Positions 16,091-26,317 are shown, counted from the first letter of the stretch. The stretch: 64,000 bases of DNA from an uncultured Sphingorhabdus sp. (GCA_947501885.1 CANMXN010000001.1:744001-808000); one strand, 5' to 3'. The notes: a model not told the origin generated them from the sequence alone. Translations and numbers: made by a program.

Positions 16091-18433
16091 ATGATTGAAA
16101 AAGAATTACGATTATCCTTAGTCTGTTATGGCGGCGTTAGCTTAGCCGTATATATGCATGGCGTTACCAAAGAAATTTGGCATATGCTGCGTACCAGCAG
16201 AGATTATCATGACAATCAAAATGTCGAAGATGGCTCTGCAAAAATTTACATGGAAATCATGCGCGATATCGAAAATGATACTGGGACAAAATTACGTGTC
16301 ATGTCTGATATTATCTCAGGATCAAGCGCTGGCGGCATTAATGGCGTATTTTTGGCCAAAGCCATTGCCACAGGACAATCACTCGACCCGCTGACTGATC
16401 TATGGCTCGACATGGCCGATGTCGATAAATTGCTCGATCCAGATGCAAGGCCACTCTCACGCTTTTCCAAATTTTGGGCAACACCGCTCGTTTGGCTTGC
16501 GCTGCGCCGCAAAGGTGGGGCGGTCGAGAAATCCGTTTCTAGCGATAAGCGCGATGAAGTGGCGCATAAATTATCACGCCTCATTCGTGCACGCTGGTTT
16601 GCACCTCCTTTTGGCGGCAAAGAATTTACCGCGATGCTGCTCAATGCCGTGGATGCTATGCGCAATTCACCCAACAAACCGCCCTTACTACCCGAAGGCC
16701 AGCCACTTGATTTATTCGTCACCGTTACCGACTTTCGTGGATATTATGAAGAATTACAGCTCAACAGCCCCAGCACAGTCGTCGAAACCGAACATCGGTT
16801 AACACTACATTTCAAATCTTGTGAGAGCGGGACCTGCCCCCGTAAAGCAGATCATTTGGCCAAAGGGCCTGAATTGGTTTTTGCGGCACGGGCAACGGCC
16901 AGCTTTCCAGGCGCATTTCCACCCTTTACCTCTCGTGAGATTGATGCCGTTATGACAGAGCGCGGCGAGACATGGCATGAACGCGATGAATTTTTAGAGC
17001 GTGTTTTACCGCATCAATTTAATCGAGGCTGCGCGGCTGATACAGCCCTTATCGATGGTTCTGTGCTTAATAATGCACCCTTTCGTCAAGCCATGAGTGC
17101 GCTGCGCAATCGACCTGCACGCCGCGAAGTGGATCGGCGATTTGTATATATAGACCCTTCTCCAAGGCGGTCTTCAGAAAATGAAGAACCCGAAAAAATA
17201 TCAAAATTACCAGGTTTCTTCTCTACTGTTTTTGGAGCAATTTCAAATATTCCACGCCAACAGCCCATTCGTGATAGCCTCGAAGATATTCAGATAAAGT
17301 CAGACCGTATATTGCGTATGCAATCCATCACCGATCATTTGAAAGTAGAGATTGAAAATCAAATAGAGAGCATGTTGGGCAAAACATTTCTGCTCACGCG
17401 GCCAACCCCCAAACGCATTACCAAATGGCGCGTTTCTACCCATCAGAAAAGCAGCGCCTTAGCGGGGCTGAGTTTTGCCGCTTATGGTCATATGAAATTG
17501 GCGGGCATTGTCGATGATATTGTTGCTTTTTCTAAACAGGTCGTAAGCGGAAAATCTGCTAGCTTTTACAGCAATTTGAAAAAGAGCATTTGGCAAGAAT
17601 TAAACAATCGTGATTTGGATATTATGGCAGCGTCTAATGGAAAAGGAGCTACCAAAGCTGTTTTCAATTTCTTTCGCCAATATGATCTGCGCTTTCGTAT
17701 CCGCCGTATGCGTTTCTTGGCACGGCGATTGGCCATTGAAATTGAAGATAACCCATCATTTTCAGACGATATTACCAATAATATGCACAAAGCCATATAT
17801 GATTGCTTGGCCTTTTATTTAGAGAGGGAAACATCCCATTATCATAAAGATGCTATGATTTCTGTCGTTGAAAATGCACTTGAAAACCCTGCTGCATTGC
17901 TGGATGCTCTGGCAGAGCAAAGAGATTTGGTCGCGCTTGATGAGAAATGCGATGCATTGCTGTGCGAGGCATTACAAGATATGCCCAAGGATGCACAGCG
18001 TATCATGCTGCTCGGCTATATTGGCTATCCGCTCTATGACATTGCGACATTGCCATTATTACAGGGCGAAGGTTTGGATGAATTTGATCCGATAAAGATT
18101 GATCGTATATCCCCTGAGGATGCACAAACGATCAGAAAAGGCGGGGCAATGGCTACGCTTAAAGGGACTGAATTTTACAGTTTTGGCGCATTTTTCAGCC
18201 GAACATATCGTGAGAATGATTATCTGTGGGGGCGTCTACACGGGGCTGATCGTATGATTGATATATTAATATCAAGCCTGTCTCTCTCTCAATGCCCCGA
18301 TAAAGCCCGCATATTAGAATATAAACGCAAAGCTTTTAATGCCATTATCGCACAGGAAGAAGACAGGCTGTTGAATATCAAACCCTTGTTCAAACAATTG
18401 CACAAAGAGATTGCCAATATGAGCGTGGATTAA
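16091..18433 (+). CDS. Patatin-related protein (DUF3376 type)
   Basis: 780 residues from the ATG at 16091 (MIEKELRLSLVCYGGVSLAVYMHGVTKEIW); this is the usual sphingomonad start, though a GTG at 16052 is also in frame. The N-terminal patatin phospholipase domain has the oxyanion Gly pair (YGGVSLAVY), the nucleophile elbow GSSAGG near residue 77-82, and the catalytic Asp in LIDGSVLNNAPF. A long C-terminal region, characteristic of DUF3376 patatin-related proteins, follows. It is expected to hydrolyse phospholipid acyl chains; the physiological substrate is unknown. It is a single gene, divergent from radA. Confidence 0.88.
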   Translation: MIEKELRLSLVCYGGVSLAVYMHGVTKEIWHMLRTSRDYHDNQNVEDGSAKIYMEIMRDIENDTGTKLRVMSDIISGSSAGGINGVFLAKAIATGQSLDPLTDLWLDMADVDKLLDPDARPLSRFSKFWATPLVWLALRRKGGAVEKSVSSDKRDEVAHKLSRLIRARWFAPPFGGKEFTAMLLNAVDAMRNSPNKPPLLPEGQPLDLFVTVTDFRGYYEELQLNSPSTVVETEHRLTLHFKSCESGTCPRKADHLAKGPELVFAARATASFPGAFPPFTSREIDAVMTERGETWHERDEFLERVLPHQFNRGCAADTALIDGSVLNNAPFRQAMSALRNRPARREVDRRFVYIDPSPRRSSENEEPEKISKLPGFFSTVFGAISNIPRQQPIRDSLEDIQIKSDRILRMQSITDHLKVEIENQIESMLGKTFLLTRPTPKRITKWRVSTHQKSSALAGLSFAAYGHMKLAGIVDDIVAFSKQVVSGKSASFYSNLKKSIWQELNNRDLDIMAASNGKGATKAVFNFFRQYDLRFRIRRMRFLARRLAIEIEDNPSFSDDITNNMHKAIYDCLAFYLERETSHYHKDAMISVVENALENPAALLDALAEQRDLVALDEKCDALLCEALQDMPKDAQRIMLLGYIGYPLYDIATLPLLQGEGLDEFDPIKIDRISPEDAQTIRKGGAMATLKGTEFYSFGAFFSRTYRENDYLWGRLHGADRMIDILISSLSLSQCPDKARILEYKRKAFNAIIAQEEDRLLNIKPLFKQLHKEIANMSVD

Positions 18434-18455
18434 AATGAGAAAAGGTTATATTTGA

Positions 18456-19385
18456 TTATAAGCTTTTATACACTGCCTCAACAAAAGCATCGCCTTTGAT
18501 GAATCCATTAGGATTGGTATCATATTTGGCGGCTGGTTTCATGGCTTGTACTTCAGCAAGTGATTTCCCAGCTTTTTTGGCATCGCCAACCTTAGCGATC
18601 ACATCTTTCATCATATCCCGATAGCCCATCAAATCGGCCTTACTTGCCATTGGACCATGCCCTGGAATAATTTGTGTATCATCATTGGCCAATGAAAGCG
18701 CTTTTTCAGCCGCCGCCAGTACGCCCGTTGCATTTCCGCCGCTGCTTAAATCAATAAAGGGCAATGTTACTTGGTTGAAATAAAGATCGCCCATGTGAAT
18801 GACATTGGCTTTTTTCCAAAAGACGATGGAGTCGCCATCGGTATGACCCGTTGGAATATGGATGATATGCATTTCATCACCATTAATATGCATTTTCACA
18901 CCATCGGCATAGGTAACAGCAGGGAGCGCTGATTTAGGGGCGGGCCTTGGATTACCGCGTCCACTTGTTTGCTCACCCAACATACGCACACGTACATTGT
19001 CATGCGCCATGATTAATGCCCCTGCATTACCAAAATTTTCATTGCCCCCGCTATGATCGCCATGCCAATGGGTATTCACCACATATTTTGCAGGACTTGC
19101 TCCTAGAGATTTTACCGCATTTTGAATTTTCTCTGACAAAGGCGCAAATTGATCATCAATCAAAATCGTGCCATCCTCGCCATGCGATACCCCAATATTA
19201 CCACCTGCACCAAATAATACAGCTACACCATCGGTAAGCACCTGCGATTTCACTTCGACCTTGGCAAAACGATCTTCATTCTGAGCATTAATCTCGCTGC
19301 TGCATGCATTTAAAGCCAATGAAGATGTACCCAAAGCCAATAGAGCAATGATATTTGTTGAACTTTTTTTAGATAATAGGGACAT
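18456..19385 (-). CDS. Metallo-beta-lactamase-fold hydrolase, lipoprotein
   Basis: 309 residues from the ATG at 19383-19385, preceded by AGGAG. The leader ends in LNAC, a lipobox, so the mature protein is probably a membrane-anchored periplasmic lipoprotein. The zinc motif THWHGDHSGGN is complete; more ligands follow (PTGHTDGDSI, PGHGPMA). The closest named relatives are quinoprotein-relay-associated and SoxH-like MBL hydrolases. There is no evidence here that it is a clinical-type beta-lactamase. It is alone on the minus strand, divergent from the flavoprotein gene, across ~200 bases of AT-rich DNA. Confidence 0.85.
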   Translation of the reverse strand: MSLLSKKSSTNIIALLALGTSSLALNACSSEINAQNEDRFAKVEVKSQVLTDGVAVLFGAGGNIGVSHGEDGTILIDDQFAPLSEKIQNAVKSLGASPAKYVVNTHWHGDHSGGNENFGNAGALIMAHDNVRVRMLGEQTSGRGNPRPAPKSALPAVTYADGVKMHINGDEMHIIHIPTGHTDGDSIVFWKKANVIHMGDLYFNQVTLPFIDLSSGGNATGVLAAAEKALSLANDDTQIIPGHGPMASKADLMGYRDMMKDVIAKVGDAKKAGKSLAEVQAMKPAAKYDTNPNGFIKGDAFVEAVYKSL

Positions 19386-19587
19386 GACATTAAACTCCTG
19401 ATCAAACATATATTAGTTTCACATGTATCTAACATGCTTTATCCATATTGCAAATTAATCAAATAACTTGCCGCAACATATGATATAGTCCATCAATAAT
19501 AATGATTGCTATAATAAATATCACAATCATTGCTATATTCACACATATGTAAAAAAATAATTATCCATTTTCATTAGAAAGAATTTT

Positions 19588-20934
19588 ATGACTGAACGTT
19601 TCGATATCATCATCATTGGCGCTGGCAATGCAGGCTTTGGAGTATCTGCCGTTGCAAGCGAGGCTGGAAAATCTATTGCTTTTATCGAGGAATGGGATTT
19701 TGGTGGAACATGCCCAAATCGCGGCTGTACTCCCAAAAAAGTCCTAGTGGCCGCAGGAAATTTATTGCACGAAATGTCTCTAGCAGATCAACACGCCATA
19801 ACAGTGAATGATAGCAAGCTAGATTGGCAACAATTAATTAAGCGCAAGAGCGATATGATTGATTTCATCCCAGGCGCCATGCAAGGCGTGGCCGAAAAAC
19901 GTGGTAAAATCTATCGTGGGTCTGCAAAATTTGTTGGCCCTAATAGTGTCGAGGTCGATGGTACCGTAATTGAAGGCGATAATATTGTCATCGCCACGGG
20001 ATCAAAACCAAGGCCGCTCTCTATCGAGGGCGCTGAATATATGATCACCTCCGATGATGTTTTATCAAATGATGAACTCCCCGATGAAGTCGTCTTTATC
20101 GGCGGCGGCGTTATTGCAATGGAATTTAGCCATGTCTATGCCCGTGCAGGCGTTAAAGTGACGGTATTAGAAGTTACGCCTCAACTATTACCCCGAATTG
20201 ATTGCGATGCTGTTGCTGCGATTAAAGCAGAATCGGAACGTATCGGCATCACCGTTAAAACGGGAGTTATCGTCAAATCTATCAGCAAAAATGATGATCG
20301 TCTGAACGTTTCATATACTTATGAAGGCACAGAATATAATATATCGGCATCTACTGTCGTTAATGGTGCAGGTAGGATAGCCAATGTTGATACATTAGAC
20401 CTAGATGCAGCAAATATTGCTTATAATGGTATCCATATTGATGTAGATGATTATCTGCGCTCAACCTCAAACCCATCCATATGGGTTGCAGGCGATTCAT
20501 TGCTACATTCTGCTCAACTGTCCCCCGTTGCCACATATGAAGGCCGCATCGTGGGCCATAATATTGTCAATGGGCCCAGTAAAAAACCAAATTATGATAA
20601 TAGCCCTAGCGCCGTATTTACTGTTCCTGCGGTTGCTACCGTTGGCTTGACCGAGGCACAAGCCAAAGAAGAATATATTAATGTTAATGTCACCACCAGC
20701 GATATGACAGGATGGTTTTCTGGGAAAACTTATGCAGAGACTGTGGCTTGGGCCAAAATTATCACCGATAAAGATAGCGATAAAATTCTTGGCGCTCATA
20801 TCGTTGGACATAGAGGTGAAGAACTTATCAATATTTTTGGACTTGCCATGCAGCATGGTATTTCGGCTAGTGATTTAAAAGAGTCGCCAATGGCTTATCC
20901 GACTTTTGCAACCGATATAAAAAATATGATATGA
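19588..20934 (+). CDS. Glutathione-reductase-like FAD/NAD(P) disulfide oxidoreductase
   Basis: 448 residues. It has an N-terminal FAD loop GAGNAGFGVS, the redox-active disulfide CPNRGC (C42 and C47), an NAD(P) Rossmann loop VFIGGGVIAMEF, and a dimerisation domain at the C-terminus. It belongs to class I pyridine nucleotide-disulfide oxidoreductases. The catalytic His-Pro of glutathione reductase (usually HPT) is Tyr here (AYPTFATD), and the tail after it is short. The substrate therefore cannot be called; dihydrolipoamide, glutathione or another disulfide are all possible. It is single, with no obvious operon partner. Confidence 0.86.
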   Translation: MTERFDIIIIGAGNAGFGVSAVASEAGKSIAFIEEWDFGGTCPNRGCTPKKVLVAAGNLLHEMSLADQHAITVNDSKLDWQQLIKRKSDMIDFIPGAMQGVAEKRGKIYRGSAKFVGPNSVEVDGTVIEGDNIVIATGSKPRPLSIEGAEYMITSDDVLSNDELPDEVVFIGGGVIAMEFSHVYARAGVKVTVLEVTPQLLPRIDCDAVAAIKAESERIGITVKTGVIVKSISKNDDRLNVSYTYEGTEYNISASTVVNGAGRIANVDTLDLDAANIAYNGIHIDVDDYLRSTSNPSIWVAGDSLLHSAQLSPVATYEGRIVGHNIVNGPSKKPNYDNSPSAVFTVPAVATVGLTEAQAKEEYINVNVTTSDMTGWFSGKTYAETVAWAKIITDKDSDKILGAHIVGHRGEELINIFGLAMQHGISASDLKESPMAYPTFATDIKNMI

Positions 20935-20950
20935 TCTACAGTGATTTATG

Positions 20951-20990
20951 GCGCGCTCATAAGATTTCTAATAATCTCGTGAGCGTGCTG
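20951..20990. terminator. Long hairpin between convergent genes
   Basis: GCGCGCTCATAAGATT pairs with AATCTCGTGAGCGTGC almost along its full length (one mismatch and two G-T pairs), with a TCTAAT loop. A second short hairpin (AGATATT / AATATCT) lies at 21001-21017. There is no strong T run on either side, so it is an unusual terminator at best. It sits between the flavoprotein gene and convergent dnaJ. Confidence 0.5.
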
Positions 20991-21028
20991 TAATGAATAA
21001 AGATATTAGAAATATCTAATGCTTGAAT

Positions 21029-22153
21029 CTAATCGGTTAAATCTTCCCAAGCATCTTTTATTTTATCAAAAAACCCTTGAGAATTTGGCGTTTCTTTGCC
21101 TGTTTCCGTTTCTTGAAACGCGCGCAGCAATTCTTTTTGTTTACTACTCAGGCTAGTGGGCGTTTCAACGTCTATCTGCACAACAAGATCACCAAAACCG
21201 CGCCCTTGCAACACAGGCATACCAGCACCGCGCTTTTGCAATTGTTTGCCCGATTGGATACCCGCAGGTATGCGTATTTCATGATCGACCCCATCCATAC
21301 CAGGAATGGTAATTTCACCGCCAAGTGCTGCTTTGGTAAAGCTGATTGGCGCACGTGTGAACAATGTTGTCCCCTCACGTTCAAAATATTTATGCCGCTT
21401 TACATGCAGGAATATATAGAGATCACCAGCAGGCGCACCATTGGCTCCTGCTTCACCTTTTGATGCCAATCTGATGCGTGTCCCATCATCAACACCGGGC
21501 GGAATTTCCACCTCTAATGTTTTTTGCTCATCCATGCGTCCATCACCTTGGCAAGTATGGCATGGTTCAGCGATTACTTCACCGCGTCCTTGGCATGTTG
21601 GACATGTGCGTTCAACCACAAAGAAACCTTGCTGTGCACGCACCTTACCATGACCTTGACATGTACCGCAGCGCTTAACGTCACTGCCTGGTGCAGCGCC
21701 GCTGCCTGCGCAAGGATCGCACATAACGGCAACATCAACTTTAATTTCGGTTGATTTGCCATGAAAAGCTTCTTCAAGCGTGATTTCCATATCATAGCGC
21801 AAATCAGCGCCGCGTGCAGGGCCGCGCCCTTGTCCGCCGCCCATAGCATCGCCAAAAAAACTCTCAAATATATCAGAAAAATTACCAAAACCCTGATGAC
21901 CGCCGCCGCCAGCATTACCCATACCACCATTTTCATAGGCCTCACGGCCATATTGGTCATAGGCCGCCCGTTTTTGCGGGTCTTTTAAGCAATCATAAGC
22001 TTGACTTAATTCTTTAAACTTCGCTTCTGCTTCAGCATCACCAGGATTACGATCAGGATGACATTGCATCGCCAGTTTACGATAGGCCGATTTAAGCACT
22101 TTTTCATCAGCACTCCGATCAACACCCAATAATTGATAATAATCTGTGGCCAT
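21029..22153 (-). CDS. dnaJ: Chaperone protein DnaJ
   Basis: 374 residues from MATDYYQLLGVD; an ATG two codons upstream is also possible. A J-domain with HPD is followed by a Gly/Phe linker (GGMGNAGGGGHQGFGNF) and four CxxCxGxG zinc repeats (CDPCAGSG, CGTCQGHG, CPTCQGRG, CHTCQGDG), then the C-terminal peptide-binding domains. It delivers unfolded clients to DnaK and stimulates its ATPase. It is ~100 bases downstream of dnaK on the same strand, a dnaK-dnaJ operon. Confidence 0.97.
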   Translation of the reverse strand: MATDYYQLLGVDRSADEKVLKSAYRKLAMQCHPDRNPGDAEAEAKFKELSQAYDCLKDPQKRAAYDQYGREAYENGGMGNAGGGGHQGFGNFSDIFESFFGDAMGGGQGRGPARGADLRYDMEITLEEAFHGKSTEIKVDVAVMCDPCAGSGAAPGSDVKRCGTCQGHGKVRAQQGFFVVERTCPTCQGRGEVIAEPCHTCQGDGRMDEQKTLEVEIPPGVDDGTRIRLASKGEAGANGAPAGDLYIFLHVKRHKYFEREGTTLFTRAPISFTKAALGGEITIPGMDGVDHEIRIPAGIQSGKQLQKRGAGMPVLQGRGFGDLVVQIDVETPTSLSSKQKELLRAFQETETGKETPNSQGFFDKIKDAWEDLTD

Positions 22154-22251
22154 AAACATGTCCCGAAACGCTTTTCAAACGGTCATACCGCCGATCATAG
22201 AAAAGGCCCATCCATTAAGCATAGCTCAGAGAACAGGCCCCTAGTTATTTA

Positions 22252-24195
22252 TTAATCGTCTTTTTTCTCAGCCTCATCGGCGGCATCGTCTTCGTCTTCG
22301 ACTTCGGAAAACTCAGCATCAACGACATCATCATCGCTAGCTTCTTGCGCTGCAGCATCAGCCGCTGCCGCATCACCGCCGCCATTGGCTTGCTCTTGCT
22401 CATAAATGGCTTGACCAAGTTTCATAGCGACTTGTGCTAAAGCTTCTGATTTGCTCTTCATTTCTTCAGCGTCATTGCCCTCGATAGCAGTTTTGGTTTC
22501 AGCCAAAGCCGCTTCGATTTCAGATTTCAAATCAGCATCAACCTTATCGCCATGTTCTTCGAGCTGTTTCTCGGTTGAGTGGACAAGGCTCTCTGCATTG
22601 TTTTTAGATTCAGCAGCCTCACGGCGCGCCTTATCTTCTTCAGCAAATTGTTCTGCATCTTGAACCATTTGGTCAATATCACTGTCAGATAAACCACCAG
22701 AGGCTTGGATTTTAATCTGTTGCTCTTTACCAGTGCCTTTATCTTTAGCAGAAACATTGACAATACCATTGGCATCAATATCAAATGTTACTTCGACTTG
22801 CGGAACACCGCGCGGTGCGGGCGGGATACCAACCAAATCAAATTGACCCAGCAATTTATTATCCGCTGCCATCTCACGTTCGCCTTGCGATACGCGAATG
22901 GTCACGGCGTTTTGATTATCTTCAGCCGTTGAATAAACCTGTGATTTCTTTGTAGGGATGGTCGTATTGCGATCAATCATACGGGTAAATACCCCGCCCA
23001 ATGTTTCGATACCCAATGACAATGGCGTAACGTCAAGAAGAAGCACATCTTTCACATCGCCTTGGAGCACACCTGCTTGAATAGCTGCCCCCATCGCCAC
23101 CACTTCATCAGGGTTCACACCTGTATGCGGCTCTTTGCCAAAGAATTTCTCAACCGTCTCGCGCACTTTAGGCATACGGGTCATCCCGCCAACAAGTACG
23201 ACCTCATCAATTTCTGATGAAGTAACGCCAGCATCTTTTAGTGCCTTTTTGCAAGGATCGAGCGTGCGATTAATCAAATCACCGACCAATTTTTCCAAAT
23301 CAGAACGTGTGATATTCTTCACAAGGTGTTTTGGACCATTTTGATCAGCCGTAATGAAAGGCAGATTAACCTCAGTGCTTTGCGCAGAAGAAAGCTCAAT
23401 CTTTGCTTTTTCTGCCGCTTCTTTGAGACGCTGCAATGCTAGCTTGTCTTGAGTCAGATCAATGCTTTCAGTCTTTTTGAAATCTTCCGCCAAAAATTCA
23501 ACAACTTTGCTGTCGAAATCTTCACCGCCAAGGAATGTATCACCATTGGTTGACTTCACTTCGAAAACACCATCGCCGACCTCTAGAACCGAAATATCAA
23601 ATGTACCACCGCCAAGGTCATATACTGCAATAGTTTTATTCTCATCTTTATCGAGGCCATAAGCAAGCGCTGCCGCGGTTGGCTCGTTAATGATACGAAG
23701 CACTTCGAGGCCGGCAATCTTACCAGCATCTTTAGTGGCTTGACGTTGCGCATCGTTAAAATAGGCAGGAACCGTAATCACCGCTTGTGTTACAGTTTCG
23801 CCAAGATAAGCTTCGGCGGTTTCTTTCATTTTTTGCAATGTGAAAGCAGAAATTTGCGCTGGTGAATATTTATCATCGCCAGCTTCTACCCATGCATCGC
23901 CATTACTGCCCTTTACAATCTCATAAGGGACAAGTTTCATATCTTTCTTTGTAAGCGGATCATCAAAACGGCGACCAATAAGGCGCTTCACAGCGAAAAT
24001 AGTATTCTCAGGGTTGGTAACGGCTTGACGCTTTGCAGGCTGTCCAATCAAACGCTCACCATCTTTTGCAAATGCAACGATGGATGGCGTGGTGCGCGCA
24101 CCTTCTGAATTTTCAATAACTTTAGGTTTGCCACCGTCCATAACAGAAACGCAGCTGTTGGTCGTTCCCAAATCAATACCAATGACTTTAGCCAT
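22252..24195 (-). CDS. dnaK: Chaperone protein DnaK (Hsp70)
   Basis: 647 residues. N-terminal ATPase signatures are [26 protein letters not shown] and [12 protein letters not shown]; the substrate-binding domain follows, and the C-terminus is the usual acidic EEVD-like stretch found in bacterial DnaK ([12 protein letters not shown]). It is the main ATP-dependent chaperone for nascent and stress-denatured proteins, cycling with DnaJ and GrpE; grpE is 5.5 kb away in this window. A candidate RpoH promoter lies ~140 bases upstream. Confidence 0.98.
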   Translation of the reverse strand: MAKVIGIDLGTTNSCVSVMDGGKPKVIENSEGARTTPSIVAFAKDGERLIGQPAKRQAVTNPENTIFAVKRLIGRRFDDPLTKKDMKLVPYEIVKGSNGDAWVEAGDDKYSPAQISAFTLQKMKETAEAYLGETVTQAVITVPAYFNDAQRQATKDAGKIAGLEVLRIINEPTAAALAYGLDKDENKTIAVYDLGGGTFDISVLEVGDGVFEVKSTNGDTFLGGEDFDSKVVEFLAEDFKKTESIDLTQDKLALQRLKEAAEKAKIELSSAQSTEVNLPFITADQNGPKHLVKNITRSDLEKLVGDLINRTLDPCKKALKDAGVTSSEIDEVVLVGGMTRMPKVRETVEKFFGKEPHTGVNPDEVVAMGAAIQAGVLQGDVKDVLLLDVTPLSLGIETLGGVFTRMIDRNTTIPTKKSQVYSTAEDNQNAVTIRVSQGEREMAADNKLLGQFDLVGIPPAPRGVPQVEVTFDIDANGIVNVSAKDKGTGKEQQIKIQASGGLSDSDIDQMVQDAEQFAEEDKARREAAESKNNAESLVHSTEKQLEEHGDKVDADLKSEIEAALAETKTAIEGNDAEEMKSKSEALAQVAMKLGQAIYEQEQANGGGDAAAADAAAQEASDDDVVDAEFSEVEDEDDAADEAEKKDD

Positions 24196-24332
24196 ATTTT
24201 TATTCCTTAAAATCTATCAAACTAAATATTTTTGAGTGGCGATAGTTATGAAGCCCCTATGTCCAAATTATCAAACCATATTCACGGCCATAATAATTCG
24301 CCATTGATCACAACTGCCCCTCAGATGCACAT

Positions 24333-24363
24333 GCGATATAGGGGGCATTTTTCATTGCGCAAG
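24333..24363 (-). promoter_or_regulatory. Candidate RpoH (sigma-32) promoter of dnaK
   Basis: On the minus strand CTTG (24360-24363) is followed after 17 bases by CCTATAT (ends at 24337), matching the alphaproteobacterial RpoH pattern CTTG-N17/18-CYTATnT. It lies ~140 bases before the dnaK ATG. No CIRCE inverted repeat for HrcA was found in this upstream region. Confidence 0.6.
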
Positions 24364-24473
24364 GAGCAGAATGCATAAGAAAGTAAAAAATATCATTTTA
24401 TGATATAAATTTTAGCCCATATTGTGTTAAATGTGCCATTAATGAGCAAATATAGCATAAGGAAATATGTGAC

Positions 24474-24959
24474 ATGCTAAATAGCAGCGCAAAATATATC
24501 ATCGGCTTTCTTAGCCTCATATTTTTGAGCGTAAGCGGATGCAGCAAACCGCCGCAACTCAACGTCAAAGATGCTGTACTTATCCTATCACCCGTTGATA
24601 CAAACCCGTCGGCACTTTATTTCAACATTCAAGGCGGACCTCAGGATGTTTATCTGCGCAGCATATTATCACCATCGGTGATCCGCAGCGAAATTCACAA
24701 AAGCGGAAAAAACCCAGACACTGGGGTTATGCTAATGGAAAAACAAAATGAAGTTTTAATTCCAGCAGGTGAAAAAATAGAATTTAAGCGCGGTAGTTAT
24801 CATGGTATGGTATGGGGTGCCAATTTAATTGCACGACGAACAGGCGAAATGGAAGTACAATTCGCATTTTCCAACGGAGATCGGATCATTGCAATCGCAA
24901 AGGTTCAAGAATTGGACGGCAGTGCACCCGAAGAACGCAAAAAACTGGGCCTAGATTAA
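24474..24959 (+). CDS. Copper chaperone PCu(A)C-type lipoprotein
   Basis: 161 residues. A lipoprotein signal (lipobox VSGC, Cys 23) is followed by a beta-rich domain. Residues near 100-130 (MLMEKQNEVLIPAGEKIEF ... GMVWGA) match the PCu(A)C cupredoxin-like fold that hands copper to cytochrome oxidase; Met residues and a His are present, but the exact binding pair is not certain. It would act in the periplasm. An AAGGA ribosome site precedes the ATG. It is 6 bases upstream of the HEMTH protein gene. Confidence 0.75.
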   Translation: MLNSSAKYIIGFLSLIFLSVSGCSKPPQLNVKDAVLILSPVDTNPSALYFNIQGGPQDVYLRSILSPSVIRSEIHKSGKNPDTGVMLMEKQNEVLIPAGEKIEFKRGSYHGMVWGANLIARRTGEMEVQFAFSNGDRIIAIAKVQELDGSAPEERKKLGLD

Positions 24960-24965
24960 AGATTT

Positions 24966-25430
24966 ATGTTTGGACCTCATCCATCGGGGCGCAGATTAAC
25001 GCAGCGCGAGAATGATTTAGCGCGCAGTATTTTCAAAAATGCAATTGATCTAGGAAAAGTGCGTATTCACAATCGTAAATGGTGGTGGTTTCAGCCACGC
25101 AAAATTACTATGGCTCCCGATGGGCATCTCTGGTTCCATCCTAAAGGTAATTTATTTTGTGACGACTTCTGTGATCGCAACATCGTCCTGCAAGGATTGT
25201 TCATTCATGAAATGACTCACGTTTGGCAACATCAATCAGGTATATTTCTGCCGCTACGCCGCCATCCCTTTTGCCGTTATGATTATAGTATTAAACCAGG
25301 TTGGAAATTAGAGCGCTATGGCTTGGAACAACAGGCCGAAATAGTAAAACATATATTTTTACTGCGCAATGGTTATACATTTGCGGGCGCACCGCCGCTT
25401 TCCCATTATGATGGTATATTGCCTTTTTAA
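24966..25430 (+). CDS. Vgr-related / DUF4157-like zinc metallopeptidase fold protein
   Basis: 154 residues, no signal peptide. A zinc motif HEMTHVWQH at residues 81-89 and a third-ligand-type Glu in EQQAEIVKH about 30 residues later suggest a compact HExxH metalloprotease fold; sequences of this kind are annotated as Vgr-related or DUF4157 proteins. Whether it is an active protease is unknown. Its gene follows the PCu(A)C lipoprotein within 6 bases and both may be cotranscribed, but I see no functional link. Confidence 0.7.
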   Translation: MFGPHPSGRRLTQRENDLARSIFKNAIDLGKVRIHNRKWWWFQPRKITMAPDGHLWFHPKGNLFCDDFCDRNIVLQGLFIHEMTHVWQHQSGIFLPLRRHPFCRYDYSIKPGWKLERYGLEQQAEIVKHIFLLRNGYTFAGAPPLSHYDGILPF

Positions 25431-25451
25431 TTATCGGGTCGAATAGACGAT

Positions 25452-25739
25452 TTAACGTGGTTTACGGTCTGGATAACCTTCTCTACCATAACAATCATCA
25501 TCTAGTCGTCCTTGGTCATCATATCCGCTACAACCATTATCTTTATCTACAAAATAGCCAGCAGCAGCTCCAGCGGCTGCACCTACAGCCACGCCTGTTG
25601 ATACATCTCCGCCTGTAATAACCGCAATAGCACCACCAGCAAGTCCACCAGCAACGCCGCCTTCAACAGCATTATTAGTAGCGCATCCGCTCATTAGCAA
25701 TGTTATCGTAGCAGCGTTAATATAAATAAATTTATGCAT
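25452..25739 (-). CDS. Glycine-zipper lipoprotein
   Basis: 95 residues from the ATG at 25737-25739, which has a strong AAGGAG site. Lipobox MSGC, then a glycine/alanine-rich zipper (VAGGLAGGAIAVITGG, VAVGAAAGAAAGYF) and a short polar tail (SGYDDQGRLDDDCYG...). Glycine-zipper lipoproteins of this kind are small outer-membrane or periplasmic proteins of uncertain function. No partner is adjacent. Confidence 0.75.
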   Translation of the reverse strand: MHKFIYINAATITLLMSGCATNNAVEGGVAGGLAGGAIAVITGGDVSTGVAVGAAAGAAAGYFVDKDNGCSGYDDQGRLDDDCYGREGYPDRKPR

Positions 25740-25878
25740 ATTCTTTCTCCTTAAAAGTAGAGAAAAACATATGATTGATGAATGGTTACTGACAACTCCA
25801 TTCAAAATGAGTCAGAGCGTTGTTCAGAAGAGACAAGCTACTATTATAGGTTCCCCAGCAATCGGAATTGGCACGACC

Positions 25879-26292
25879 TTATTCAAATTCAGCATATATC
25901 TTAACTGGAGGTTTTTTAGGCTTTCTCTTTAACAAACGATCCATAGCTGTTCCATTAAAACAATCAAACACAGCTTTATCTACATATATTTGAATATCAC
26001 AATGTTTATCAAATGACGGTTCGACATAATTTAATGGGTGTTGGTAATATTTGGTATCTATATAATAATTGATAGATAGCAATCCAGAACCATTAACGAT
26101 ACGCTGAACAAACTTATGCTCACCAGACAAAAGCCCTGGAAACTTTACTTGGTTATCGACAAATAATATTTCTAATTTATCAATATCTGTACCCGATAGA
26201 TTGTCGATATAAACAGAGCTTGCAGTCAAACGCGAGCAGCCCTGCATTGATAAGATCACTACTGCCAAACATATCAATTTAATAAGTAACAT
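25879..26292 (-). CDS. Small lipoprotein of unknown function
   Basis: About 137 residues. The leader LIKLICLAVVILSMQGC carries a lipobox, so the mature protein begins at Cys. The rest is a beta-rich domain with three Cys in the mature part and a basic tail (LKRKPKKPPVKIYAEFE). No family is recognised. The start is uncertain: ATG at 26292 has no good ribosome site, and a TTG three codons earlier has a GGGAG 4 bases upstream. It follows the MATE gene on the same strand after 16 bases and may be cotranscribed. Confidence 0.55.
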   Translation of the reverse strand: MLLIKLICLAVVILSMQGCSRLTASSVYIDNLSGTDIDKLEILFVDNQVKFPGLLSGEHKFVQRIVNGSGLLSINYYIDTKYYQHPLNYVEPSFDKHCDIQIYVDKAVFDCFNGTAMDRLLKRKPKKPPVKIYAEFE

Positions 26293-26317
26293 TTCGTACA
26301 AATATCTCCCACCAGAT

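Noticed and set aside
18456-19385. A beta-lactam resistance gene
   Set aside because: It has the metallo-beta-lactamase zinc motif but that fold is shared by many hydrolases; sequence and lipobox fit an MBL-fold lipoprotein, not a named resistance enzyme.
24196-24473. A CIRCE operator for HrcA upstream of dnaK
   Set aside because: No TTAGCACTC-N9-GAGTGCTAA-type inverted repeat is present; an RpoH-like promoter is the better reading.
24966-25430. A type VI secretion VgrG gene
   Set aside because: Vgr-related naming refers to a small HExxH protein; there is no gp27/gp5 architecture and no T6SS genes nearby.
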